DNA of 64,000 bases from Bacillota bacterium (GTDB lineage: Bacteria > Bacillota > Clostridia > Acetivibrionales > DSM-1351): assembly GCA_023444055.1 (NCBI GenBank), contig JAEZRV010000063.1, positions 25,610 to 89,609 on the forward strand, in the 5' to 3' direction. Below, in pieces: positions 42,901 through 50,296 of this stretch; within the stretch, counting starts at the first letter, position 1; each line of letters starts with the position of its first letter. Below the pieces are notes generated by a model. It made no database searches, was not told the DNA's origin, and worked only from the letters and a program-made list of their open reading frames with translations. The translations under genes and the position numbers were made by a program.

Positions 42901-44938
42901 GTTGACTGGTGAATGCATAATAACCTACCAAGGTCATTCTCACTATGTACACAGTGCAGTGTACAGCCATGACGGTAAAAGGATAATCTCTGCTTCTAGT
43001 GATAAAACAATAAAGGAATGGAATGAGTTGACTGGTGAATGCATAAGAACCTACCAAGGTTATTCTTCCTCTGTAAACAGTGCTATGTACAGCCATGATG
43101 GCAAAAAGATACTCTCTGCTGGGGGTACCTTAAAGGAATTGGATGCGTTGACGGGTGAATGCATAAGAATCTACCCAGTTCATCCTAACGGTGTAAGAAG
43201 TGCGGTGTACAGCCATGACGATAAAAGGATACTCTCTGATTCTATGGATAGCATAACGGAGTGGGATACATTGACAGGAGAATGCATAAGAACCTACCAA
43301 GGACATTCTTATAATGTAAGCAGTGCGGTGTATAGCCATGACGATAAAAGGATACTCTCCGCTTCTTGGGATAGCACCATAAAGGAATGGGATAAGTTGA
43401 CTTGTGAATGTATAAGAACCTACCAAGGGCATTCTTCCTATGTAACCAGTGTGGTGTACAGCCATGACGACAAAAGAATGCTTTCTGCTTGTAGTGATAG
43501 AACCATAAAGGAATGGGATGCATTGACTGGCGAATGTATAAAAATATACCAAGGTCATTGCTTTTGCGTATACAGTGCGGTTTACAGCTATGATGAAAAA
43601 AGGATACTCTCTGCTTCTGAGGACAAAACCATAAAGGAATGGGATACGTTGACTGGTGAATGCATAAGAACCTACAAAGGTCATTTAGATGATGTAATCA
43701 GTGCGGTGTACAGCCATGACAGCAAAAGGATACTCTCTGCTTCTTGGGATAGCACTATAAAGGAATGGGATATGTTGACTGGTGAGTGCGTAAAAAACTA
43801 CCAAGATCATTTTCAACTTATAAACAGTGCTGTATACAGCTCTGACGGCAAAAGGATACTCTCATCTTCTATTGATAATACTATGGTAATAAATGAATGG
43901 AATGTTTTGATGGGTAAATGCATAAGAGCCTACCAAGGTCATTCTGGATGCGTAAACAGTGCGGTGTACAGCCATGATGGCAAAAACATTCTCTCAACTT
44001 CGGATGATAAAACAATAAAAGAATGGGATACGATGACGGGTGAATGCATTAGAACCTACAAAGGTCATTTTGGAAGAGTAAACAGTGCGGTGTACAGATT
44101 TGACGATAAAAGTATAATTTCTGCTTCTAATGATAAAACCATAAAGGAATGGGACGAGATGACAAGTGAATGTATCAGAACCTATAAAGGTCATTCTGAC
44201 TCTGTAAAGAGTGTGGTGTACAGCCATGACGGCAAAAGGATACTCTCTGCCTCTAGTGATAAAACCATAAGGGAATGGAATACGTTGACAGGCGAATGTA
44301 TAAAAAGCATAGAGAATATCGTAGGGGTATTCATCCAAGGTTGTTCATTCAGAAATTTGCATAATGACAGTAATATATCTGATGAAGGCATGAAGATATT
44401 GAAACAATATGGGGCAAAAGAAATAAGTATAGCTCCTCCTGACTCACCAAAAGAGGAAAAATGTGATTCAAGGCAGAAAAGAAGTATGTCAGAAAAACGT
44501 TTCTCTGTAGCCTTAAGCTTTCCCGGTCAGTACCGTGATTATGTAAAAAAGGTTGATGCCGAACTTATGAAGCTGTTTACGCCGGACAAGGTTTTCTTTG
44601 ATGAGCGGTATGAAGCTGAGATTGTAGGGCTAGACAGCGATACAGTACTTCAGAAAATATATCATGATTCTTCTGAACTGGTAGTGGTGTTTCTATGCAA
44701 GGAGTACAAGGAGAAAGAATGGTGCAGTAATGTAGAATGCAGGGCTGTCCGTGATAGGATTAAAAAAGGTGAAGGTAAATATATTTTACCGCTACGGTTT
44801 GATTTTACCGAAATAGAAGGATTCTTCTCAATAGATATATGCCCTGACATTAGCAAACGTGAACCAAAGGACACCGCTAAACTTATCTATGACAGATTCC
44901 AAATTGTGCATGACAGTAATTATCCGACAAAAGCATAA
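39962..44938 (+). CDS. SIR2-NACHT-WD40-TIR protein, NLR-like antiphage STAND NTPase
   Basis: A 1658-residue cytoplasmic protein. Residues 30-290 form a SIR2-like NADase domain (G36-A-G in FVGAGMS, TTNFD with N126 and D128, and H169 in VKLHGDI). A (GNA)4 linker follows near residue 297. The NACHT NTPase has Walker A GEGGMGKT at 382-389 and Walker B LLLDGFNE with D476, then helical NACHT-associated regions. Residues 865-1450 are fourteen WD40 repeats of about 42 residues, enough for two seven-bladed propellers. A C-terminal TIR domain (about 1512-1650) keeps the glutamate E1592 in EWCSNVEC. In known relatives the repeats sense phage proteins, NACHT oligomerises, and the effector depletes NAD. 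Two intact NADase-type effectors at opposite ends are unusual. The neighbours are a second defence module and relics of the same gene family. Confidence 0.9.
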   Translation: MCISFEELMQISKNQYNFEKLVKQMETPLNIIPFVGAGMSCPIYPLWEKFLLSMAEEADRYNEISEMLKKGLFEEAAGELINDMGKRYFDDFMEESFSAKKLLNVSLNGAISVLPHLAQGPVITTNFDRVLEKVYSDASMEFEEKAFGSHAGLINSALSQDSHYLVKLHGDIKESTSWIITLEQYENNYGKDGAIDYSLPIPKILKRTLSGGRSLLFLGCSLKSDRIIPILNDIAQEYGEIAHYAIVEKVEAEYQQRQRFLSKHGIRPIWYPEGKHECVKTLLEHLIHNKQKGKVGNAGNAGNAGNAGVRELLFDKSKEYFTRLNGSGGRFYHLKIEDIILPGMKNDFIEIGVNVNNETQIPLKQSIELLWEKDVRHAFIVGEGGMGKTVSLVRTWKEYTNSKSQFAPIPIYIALNEYNNTLEDWKQSFIINTIGNDYLGKKNLSKDEENQIFDLLRKPLFQGKGNEAPSIILLLDGFNEVTVDRTGLLVELNQLIKNCGSGTQIILTSRLHMRNTSIFRYFNILELTKLSDEQIEDYRRQSAHTQIPQGKLLDIVKNPMMLTIYMSTCQIVRDNIHNTTFEFKERVQSSGELLWNFIESIIFKYSENLEKGYYYRFILKHLLPYIGSKMEQEGKFYLSYKEFKDTINDGCRHFYSSDFFDAFPFYDYYAKKLSLGILEGIEETTRFAEFKKAIVEELAIMVEENRTYRFLHQNFRDYFAAVHILNEIEICLLSGDMLPEVLVKSPISYYVGNYLGETEGEHYNIPALDDKNKCWSASHYQDTRLVKLLDKCRRIFDKSIGFTVWNIVEIWKNIRGELTGVDLSYIDMSSVVLNMVKCSRVYGDKVLVASFDGSILNEKNILPQGHFHYVTSVMYSYDGKRILSASWDETIKEWDALTGECIITYQGHSHYVNSAVYSHDGKRILSASNDKTIKEWDALTGKCIRTFQGHSHYVNSAVYSHDDKRILSASHDKTIKEWDELTGECIITYQGHSHYVHSAVYSHDGKRIISASSDKTIKEWNELTGECIRTYQGYSSSVNSAMYSHDGKKILSAGGTLKELDALTGECIRIYPVHPNGVRSAVYSHDDKRILSDSMDSITEWDTLTGECIRTYQGHSYNVSSAVYSHDDKRILSASWDSTIKEWDKLTCECIRTYQGHSSYVTSVVYSHDDKRMLSACSDRTIKEWDALTGECIKIYQGHCFCVYSAVYSYDEKRILSASEDKTIKEWDTLTGECIRTYKGHLDDVISAVYSHDSKRILSASWDSTIKEWDMLTGECVKNYQDHFQLINSAVYSSDGKRILSSSIDNTMVINEWNVLMGKCIRAYQGHSGCVNSAVYSHDGKNILSTSDDKTIKEWDTMTGECIRTYKGHFGRVNSAVYRFDDKSIISASNDKTIKEWDEMTSECIRTYKGHSDSVKSVVYSHDGKRILSASSDKTIREWNTLTGECIKSIENIVGVFIQGCSFRNLHNDSNISDEGMKILKQYGAKEISIAPPDSPKEEKCDSRQKRSMSEKRFSVALSFPGQYRDYVKKVDAELMKLFTPDKVFFDERYEAEIVGLDSDTVLQKIYHDSSELVVVFLCKEYKEKEWCSNVECRAVRDRIKKGEGKYILPLRFDFTEIEGFFSIDICPDISKREPKDTAKLIYDRFQIVHDSNYPTKA
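40850..40885 (+). repeat. Four 9-bp tandem repeats encoding a GNA linker
   Basis: Four copies of AATGCTGGA (last base differs in the fourth) code for Asn-Ala-Gly units joining SIR2 to NACHT. Being multiples of three, copy-number changes would alter linker length without a frameshift. Confidence 0.8.
42554..44305 (+). repeat. Fourteen WD40-coding repeats of about 126 bp
   Basis: Direct in-frame DNA repeats with strong base-level similarity, each coding GHS..V.SAVYSHDGKRILSAS and ending in a KEWD and LTGECI segment. Units 5 and 6 are degenerate (GYSSSV, VHPNGV) and unit 11 carries a two-residue insert. The strong similarity of units suggests recent expansion or gene conversion, which would let the sensor vary fast. 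Confidence 0.9.
44388..44452 (+). repeat. 65-bp direct repeat flanking the TIR cassette, copy 1
   Basis: This segment codes MKILKQYGAKEISIAP between the WD40 repeats and the TIR domain. It recurs with few changes at 44933-44997, right at the stop codon. The TIR-coding cassette of about 545 bp lies between the two. Confidence 0.8.
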
Positions 44939-45150
44939 AGATATTGAAACAGTACGGGGCAAAAGAAATCAGTATTGCTCCTCGAGATTCAAAAAAACAA
45001 CGAAAAATACGATTCATAAGTTCTATAAACAATTTTAGGCAAAAGATTAGAGAGATGTTAAAAAGTATACAACATGAAGAAGGCAATGAGATAACGCTAA
45101 TTGATTTGATTAGCAACGACTCTGAATCAGTAAATGTAATTGCGTATTAA
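44933..45150 (+). pseudogene. Displaced alternative C-terminus of the defence gene
   Basis: Starting with the second copy of the 65-bp repeat, an open frame continues for about 68 codons (ILKQYGAKEISIAPRDSKK, then a charged helical tail with NNFRQKIREMLKS and ISNDSESVNVIAY). It has no ribosome binding site of its own. The simplest reading is that an older version of the protein ended with this tail, and that a TIR cassette was placed in front of it by recombination across the repeat. Positions 45151-45344 that follow hold no gene that I can see. Confidence 0.65.
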
Positions 45151-45344
45151 TTAGATATAACTGGATTCTACATAGTGTGAGAGATTGATAAATTTGTCAT
45201 AAATTTTTGCGTTAGGTATTATGAGAGTAGTCTATTATTATGCTAATGTTCAATATTTGTCCAAACTAAGCTTTGGTATTGATGTGAAATTCTAAGATTT
45301 AGCGAGATAATACGAGTAAATGAAAGTTGTTACAAGGGGGTATT

Positions 45345-45971
45345 ATGGAAGAATTTTTTAATATTAATGAGGATGTATTATCATCAATGGAAAAGGAAAT
45401 ACAAGAAAATAACCAGTTTCTATTACAAAAGTTAGAAAATGGAGTAAATACTTTGGGAACAATTGAATTTATAAAAATAGCATTTTCTGAGAACTTATTA
45501 GACGACATTAAGTTTTTAAATGAATTAAGTGGGAAAGACATTTTTAAAATAAGACATGCCAGTATAATAATTAGAGATTTACTTGAACAGGTCATAGAAT
45601 TCATTTTTTTGATGAAAAATCCCGAAGTAATTGATGACTATATAGGGAGCAATATTAATATTGATGAAATTGATTCCCAAAGGAATCCGGTGGATGGTCT
45701 GAGCTATTTTGGTAAAAAGCGCTATAAAACTGATAGAAAATCAATTTCTCAAATGGCCGATGACATTAATCAAAAAAATACTACTAATAATAGACTATCA
45801 TTATATGACATATACAGAATATTATCTGAACAATGCCATAATTCCTATTTTAATTCGATTTTGGATGATGTGGGAGAGGTCGAAACAGGAGAAAGAGACC
45901 ATGCCTTAACTGAAGATCAAGCAACTTATATTATTATAATAATCGATGAATTTTTAAAAGCGTATAGATAG
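45345..45971 (+). CDS. Unknown protein in the defence island
   Basis: A soluble, acidic, helical protein of about 208 residues with an AAGGGGG site before the ATG at 45345. Segments such as IRHASIIIRDLLEQVIEFIFL and LYDIYRILSEQCHNSYFNS suggest a helical bundle, and the final ALTEDQATYIIIIIDEFL is typical of several uncharacterised proteins (DUF5677-like at best). It stands alone between two defence modules, ended by its own terminator, and may be a small defence gene or an unrelated passenger. Confidence 0.65.
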   Translation: MEEFFNINEDVLSSMEKEIQENNQFLLQKLENGVNTLGTIEFIKIAFSENLLDDIKFLNELSGKDIFKIRHASIIIRDLLEQVIEFIFLMKNPEVIDDYIGSNINIDEIDSQRNPVDGLSYFGKKRYKTDRKSISQMADDINQKNTTNNRLSLYDIYRILSEQCHNSYFNSILDDVGEVETGERDHALTEDQATYIIIIIDEFLKAYR

Positions 45972-46010
45972 AAATATGCAACGTCAGACGCCAATTTATA
46001 AATCAATTTT

Positions 46011-46040
46011 AAAGGCATTCCTTTTTGGGCTGCCTTTTTT
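46011..46040 (+). terminator. Rho-independent terminator
   Basis: AAAGGCA (46011-46017) pairs with TGCCTTT (46031-46037), followed by more T residues. It ends the transcript of the gene at 45345. Confidence 0.75.
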
Positions 46041-46149
46041 GACTAATTCCAATGATAAAAATCACCTAAAAATTCCAACCAAGTTATAAAGACTTACTTG
46101 TCTGCTTCAAATCTGTTTATAACAGATTAAAAAAATTTTTGTCCCAATA

Positions 46150-46178
46150 TTGACAAAAGTGTCCCGTAGTGGTAAATT
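46150..46178 (+). promoter_or_regulatory. Sigma-A promoter of the ATPase-protease module
   Basis: TTGACA (46150-46155) and TAAATT (46173-46178) are separated by exactly 17 bases. The ATPase ATG at 46210 lies about 30 bases further on with AAGGGG before it, so the leader is very short. The longer frame from 46150 overlaps this promoter and is not used. Confidence 0.7.
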
Positions 46179-46209
46179 GTATAAAGAGAAGAAGCAAGGG
46201 GTGTATATT

Positions 46210-47259
46210 ATGAAGAAGAAAAACGTAATTAATTTGATTAAATATTATTCAGAAAATAATGATGCTGGATTTAGGAGCGAGGCATACGAAATTGCAAAAG
46301 ATTTTGATGCATCAGGAGATTATCAGTTGGCAGAATATATTATGGCTTTAATGTCTAGTGCTAATACTTTTATTCCACAAATGAATGAAAATGATTCTGC
46401 ATTATTTGAAAAGTTAGAAGCAAAAGGTGAAATGCTTTTACTTCCAGAAGTAATTATGCAAGATTTATTGGGAATTGTAAATGCGGTTTCCCATAATGCA
46501 GGCATTAATAAGTTTTTACTTCAAGGGGCACCAGGGACTGGAAAAACAGAAGCTGTAAAGCAATTAGCACGCATTTTAGAGCGTGATATATTTATGGTAG
46601 ATTTTGCAGCAATAATTGATAGTAAACTTGGCCAGACTCAAAAAAATATTTCTGCTTTATTCAAGGAAATAAATAATTTTGTTCATCCAGAGAAGGTAAT
46701 CGTCCTATTTGATGAGATTGATGCCGTAGCTTTAGATCGTACAAATTCTAATGACTTGAGAGAAATGGGCAGAGCTACATCTGCCATGCTAAAAGGTATA
46801 GATTATATGGATGAGAGGGTAGTATTGGTTGCTACAACAAATTTATATGAGCATTTTGACAAAGCTCTGGTTCGCCGATTTGATTCTGTTATAGATTTTA
46901 ACAGATATACACAAGAAGAATTAATATCGGTCGCAGAAGAAATGCTTAACAAATTTTTAACAAAATTTAAACTTGGAAATAAAGATGTAAGGCTATTTCG
47001 CAAGATACTTAGCCTAGTGTCTCCAATTCCTTATCCAGGTGACTTGAAGAACATAATAAAAACAGCTGTTGGTTTTAGTGATCCAGATGATGGCTTGGAT
47101 TATTTTAGAAGGCTATATTATACAATTTGTTCAGAAAAGCCTGAAGATTTGACAAAACTGAAATTACAGAAATTTTCAGTACGAGAGATTGAAATTTTAA
47201 CAAAAAAATCGAAAAGCAGTGTTGCTCGTGAACTTAAGGGGGTAGGGGTAGATGAATAA
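46210..47259 (+). CDS. AAA ATPase of an IetAS-like defence module
   Basis: A 349-residue AAA+ protein with Walker A GAPGTGKT, Walker B VIVLFDEIDA, sensor-1 ATTN and arginines in ALVRRFD. The N-terminal 90 residues are helical and the C-terminus ends in a short basic segment. It overlaps the start of the subtilisin-like protease gene by eight bases, so the two are co-translated. The pair AAA ATPase plus S8 protease matches IetA/IetS, a known antiphage system; the assignment rests on gene order and domains. Confidence 0.85.
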   Translation: MKKKNVINLIKYYSENNDAGFRSEAYEIAKDFDASGDYQLAEYIMALMSSANTFIPQMNENDSALFEKLEAKGEMLLLPEVIMQDLLGIVNAVSHNAGINKFLLQGAPGTGKTEAVKQLARILERDIFMVDFAAIIDSKLGQTQKNISALFKEINNFVHPEKVIVLFDEIDAVALDRTNSNDLREMGRATSAMLKGIDYMDERVVLVATTNLYEHFDKALVRRFDSVIDFNRYTQEELISVAEEMLNKFLTKFKLGNKDVRLFRKILSLVSPIPYPGDLKNIIKTAVGFSDPDDGLDYFRRLYYTICSEKPEDLTKLKLQKFSVREIEILTKKSKSSVARELKGVGVDE

Positions 47260-49501
47260 TATATTACAGTTAAAAGGTCAGTTTCAACAAAGAAAAAATA
47301 TGAGTCCTTTTGGACCTACTAATCTACCTAAAGGAGCAAGTGTTACAGTTGAACATATTGTGGAACTTAAACAACAACTTATAAGTATTTTGATATTTTG
47401 GGAAAAGAATCAGACAATTATTGGTGGTGCGCTTGTAAGTGTACACTATAGAAGTATTGTTGCAAAGAGTAATCGATTGAAAACATTGCTGGGAGTAGAA
47501 AGTAAAGCTTCTAGTTCTATTCGTGGTGCAAAGTTTGTTTGGGAACATGAAAAGAATGGGGTAAAGCAAAAACATGTTTTTACACATTTTATAAATCTAA
47601 AAGCAATTCAAGATTCTATAAATAAATTAGATGCTTCTGCAAGTGTTGTTCGCAAGGAATATGGCGGAAAGATTTTTAATAAGGATACAGAGCAAATTAA
47701 TAAGGGAAAATATAATGACAATTATATTTCTAAAACTGCTTTTTTAAAAACAATAGTTGACTCTTATTTTGTGGAGAAATTTAATGTTGATAAGGATACT
47801 AAAAAAATAGAAGAAGAATCAATTATTACTATATATAAAACTGGAGTTGGAACATCAGAATTACTTCAAAAATTTGGAATAGATATGATAAATGCTAAGA
47901 TGATTGATGAGACAACTTTAAGGCTTAATCCTGACGAAATACGGATACTTCAAGAACATGCACCTTATTTGATTTCTATGAACGTTAAAGATTTCTCGGA
48001 AATAACACGTGAGGATATAATTGAGATTGGTGGAGATAAAGAAGACAAAATACTTAAAATCCCCAAACCAGGTAATGAGCCAGTTGTTGGAGTGATTGAT
48101 ACGCATTTTGATGAAAGCGTATATTTTCATGAATGGGTTAAATATAAAAATAAATTATCATCAGATTTTGAAATAACAGAAGAAGACCGCAAACATGGAA
48201 CTGCAGTTTCCTCAATAATAGTAGATGGACCAGCTTTAAATCCAACATTAGATGATGGCTGTGGTAGATTTCAAGTACGGCATTTTGGTGTCGCTAAATC
48301 AGAGAAATTCAGTTCTTTTACAATATTAAAACTTATACGAAATATCGTGTCTGAAAATAGAGATATTAAAGTTTGGAATTTATCATTAGGTTCTTCAATG
48401 GAGATTGATAGTAATTTTATATCTCCAGAAGCTGCTGAACTAGATAAGATTCAAAGTGAGTATGATGTGATATTTGTTGTAGCGGGTACCAATAAAGGTA
48501 AGAAAGAAAAATCACCATATAAAATTGGTGCACCAGCTGACTCTTTAAATTCATTGGTTGTAAATGCTGTTGATTTTAATGGAAAATCAGCATCTTATAC
48601 AAGAGTAGGGCCGGTACTTTCCTTTTTTCATAAGCCAGATGTAAGTTATTATGGTGGGGATGGTCCTGATAAAATTGTAGTATACGAACCATCAGGAAAA
48701 GCATATGTTATGGGAACCTCATTTGCTGCCCCATGGATTACTAGAAAAGTGGCATATCTAATCTATATTATGGGTCTTAGCCGTGAAGTAGCAAAGGCGT
48801 TAATAATTGATTCGGCAGCAGGATGGAAACGAAAGGATGATGGTTCGTTTCTTATTGGTTATGGAATTGTGCCAAAACGAATTGAGGATATTTTACACTC
48901 GAAGGATGATGAAATCCGTTTTATTATGACAGGGTCGATTGATGAATATGAGACTTATACATACAATATACCAGTTCCTCAGGATATGAATGCACATCCA
49001 TATTTTGCTAAAGCAACACTTGTATATTTTCCTAAAAGTGATAGAAATCAAGGAGTGGATTATACAAGTACCGAGATGGATATTCATTTTGGACGAGTTA
49101 TGGATAAGGATGGCAAAGCAACTATAAAAGCTATAGATTGCAATAAGCAAGCGGAAGATGGGATTATTACTATCTATGAAGAAGAAGCACGTAAAATGTA
49201 CCGTAAGTGGGACAATGTAAAACATATTAATGAAACCATTAAAGATGGTGCTAGGCCACGAAAAGTTTATAATTCAGGAATGTGGGGCTTAAATATTAAG
49301 ATAAAGGAACGTCTTGAACCAAAAGCGGGGCGAGGTCTTCAATTTGGAGTTGTTGTGACTTTAAAGGAAATGAATGGAGTGAACCGCATTGACGATTTTA
49401 TAAAGATGTGCATGGTAAGAGGCTGGCTTGTAAATAGGCTTGATGTTAGCAATCAGTTCAATGTATACAATAAGGCAGAAGAGGAAATTGATTTTGAGTA
49501 A
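47252..49501 (+). CDS. Subtilisin-like serine protease of an IetAS-like module
   Basis: 749 residues without a signal peptide. The S8 catalytic triad is visible: Asp in VGVIDTHFD, His in RKHGTAVSS and Ser in MGTSFAAP, with WNLSLGSS and VVAGTNKG between. About 270 N-terminal residues precede the protease domain and about 200 follow it, as in cytoplasmic defence-type subtilases. In IetAS both genes are needed and the protease is presumed to act on host or phage proteins when unleashed by the ATPase; the target is unknown. Confidence 0.85.
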   Translation: MNNILQLKGQFQQRKNMSPFGPTNLPKGASVTVEHIVELKQQLISILIFWEKNQTIIGGALVSVHYRSIVAKSNRLKTLLGVESKASSSIRGAKFVWEHEKNGVKQKHVFTHFINLKAIQDSINKLDASASVVRKEYGGKIFNKDTEQINKGKYNDNYISKTAFLKTIVDSYFVEKFNVDKDTKKIEEESIITIYKTGVGTSELLQKFGIDMINAKMIDETTLRLNPDEIRILQEHAPYLISMNVKDFSEITREDIIEIGGDKEDKILKIPKPGNEPVVGVIDTHFDESVYFHEWVKYKNKLSSDFEITEEDRKHGTAVSSIIVDGPALNPTLDDGCGRFQVRHFGVAKSEKFSSFTILKLIRNIVSENRDIKVWNLSLGSSMEIDSNFISPEAAELDKIQSEYDVIFVVAGTNKGKKEKSPYKIGAPADSLNSLVVNAVDFNGKSASYTRVGPVLSFFHKPDVSYYGGDGPDKIVVYEPSGKAYVMGTSFAAPWITRKVAYLIYIMGLSREVAKALIIDSAAGWKRKDDGSFLIGYGIVPKRIEDILHSKDDEIRFIMTGSIDEYETYTYNIPVPQDMNAHPYFAKATLVYFPKSDRNQGVDYTSTEMDIHFGRVMDKDGKATIKAIDCNKQAEDGIITIYEEEARKMYRKWDNVKHINETIKDGARPRKVYNSGMWGLNIKIKERLEPKAGRGLQFGVVVTLKEMNGVNRIDDFIKMCMVRGWLVNRLDVSNQFNVYNKAEEEIDFE

Positions 49502-49690
49502 TTATTAGTTTATTTGGCAGAAACAAACACTAGTAAGACCTATAGATATCCATTTGCTTATTTGAGCAATGAATATAAAAGACGGTATTGCTTGGCAGAG
49601 CAACACCGCTTAATCGGACACACAGTTGGTTATCCGAATCTTGATAGTTCACATAGATTATATATAAAAATAATTCCTATTTCAAGATAA
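49502..49690 (+). other. Open extension after the protease stop
   Basis: After the TAA of the protease gene the same frame stays open for about 62 codons (ETNTSKTYRYPFAYLSNEY in part) before the next stop. There is no ribosome binding site or good start. It may be chance, a decayed small gene, or an older end of the protease. Confidence 0.2.
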
Positions 49691-49711
49691 TTTATTTCCA
49701 ACTGAGAAAGG

Positions 49712-49860
49712 ATGAAAAGGTTATTAAAAAAGAAATTAAAAAAGAAATTAAAATCAGAATGACTGCACAACCTACATCTAATGGAAAAATTAGAATAAGA
49801 ACGTCAGTCGGCAATGGCAATTTAACTAGAACAAAAACACAGACTATTAGAGTGAAATAG
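49712..49860 (+). CDS. Small basic protein, possibly needing a -1 frameshift
   Basis: A frame ending at 49860 codes TAQPTSNGKIRIRTS, then NLTRTKTQTIRVK, which looks like a genuine small protein. Its only ATG (49759) has no ribosome binding site. An ATG at 49712, in the +1-shifted frame, leads after a few codons to TTA AAA AAG, an A_AAA_AAG slippery heptamer, and a -1 shift there joins the two frames to give about 49 residues. The heptamer occurs twice. It could equally be a non-canonical start or a mutation. The next gene is another small conserved protein. Confidence 0.35.
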
Positions 49861-49873
49861 GAGGAATATTATT

Positions 49874-50050
49874 ATGGCAAAAAATAAACCTTATGGCGAT
49901 AACGCCCGTGTAGGAGCAGTAAAGAACAGAACACAAGTCTATAATCCAAGAACTGAATTATGGGTAAAAAGAGATTCAGGAACAGGGCGTTTTATAGATG
50001 TAAAAACTTCTAGTAATACACCATTTAAAGGGGTTACAAAAGAAAAATAA
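49874..50050 (+). CDS. Small conserved protein of 58 residues
   Basis: ATG at 49874 with AGGAGG upstream; the protein opens MAKNKPYGDNARVGAVK, continues NRTQVYNPRTELWVKRD and ends GVTKEK. It is basic, short and free of cysteine or membrane helices. I recall similar short proteins in other bacterial genomes as uncharacterised, often beside defence or mobile genes, but cannot name the family. A terminator follows, so it closes the defence island transcript. Confidence 0.65.
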   Translation: MAKNKPYGDNARVGAVKNRTQVYNPRTELWVKRDSGTGRFIDVKTSSNTPFKGVTKEK

Positions 50051-50075
50051 TGAGGTGCTAATACATAGTAAATTC

Positions 50076-50110
50076 AAAAAAGACATTTCCATTTCGGAAC
50101 TGTCTTTTTT
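50076..50110 (+). terminator. Rho-independent terminator of the defence island
   Basis: AAAAAAGACA (50076-50085) pairs with TGTCTTTTTT (50101-50110); the T-run is part of the stem. Ends the small-protein transcript. Confidence 0.85.
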
Positions 50111-50244
50111 GTAACCCCAAATAGATGAAGGGGCTAAAACACATGTTACCAAACAAATTATTTCTTAAGAAGAAAAGCCTAGAGACAAACACTATGTAAG
50201 CCATAATTCATAATCAGATTTTTTTATAAAATATACACAAAGTA

Positions 50245-50275
50245 GAAACCGCGCCATCAAAGTTGGCGCGGTTTC
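50245..50275 (-). terminator. Terminator of the xylanase gene
   Basis: A perfect, GC-rich 12-bp stem (50245-50256 with 50264-50275; GAAACCGCGCCA) with a 7-base loop lies just past the xylanase stop on the minus strand. The sequence beyond is AT-rich but lacks a pure T-run. Confidence 0.75.
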
Positions 50276-50296
50276 CATAATCCTTATGAGAATTTC

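Noticed and set aside
42500..43684. Long minus-strand open frames opposite the WD40 repeats
   Set aside because: They repeat with the same period as the WD40 units and mirror their codons; no ribosome binding site or family signature is present.
42554..44305. Possible CRISPR or satellite array
   Set aside because: The repeats are in-frame WD40 codons of about 126 bp, with no spacer structure.
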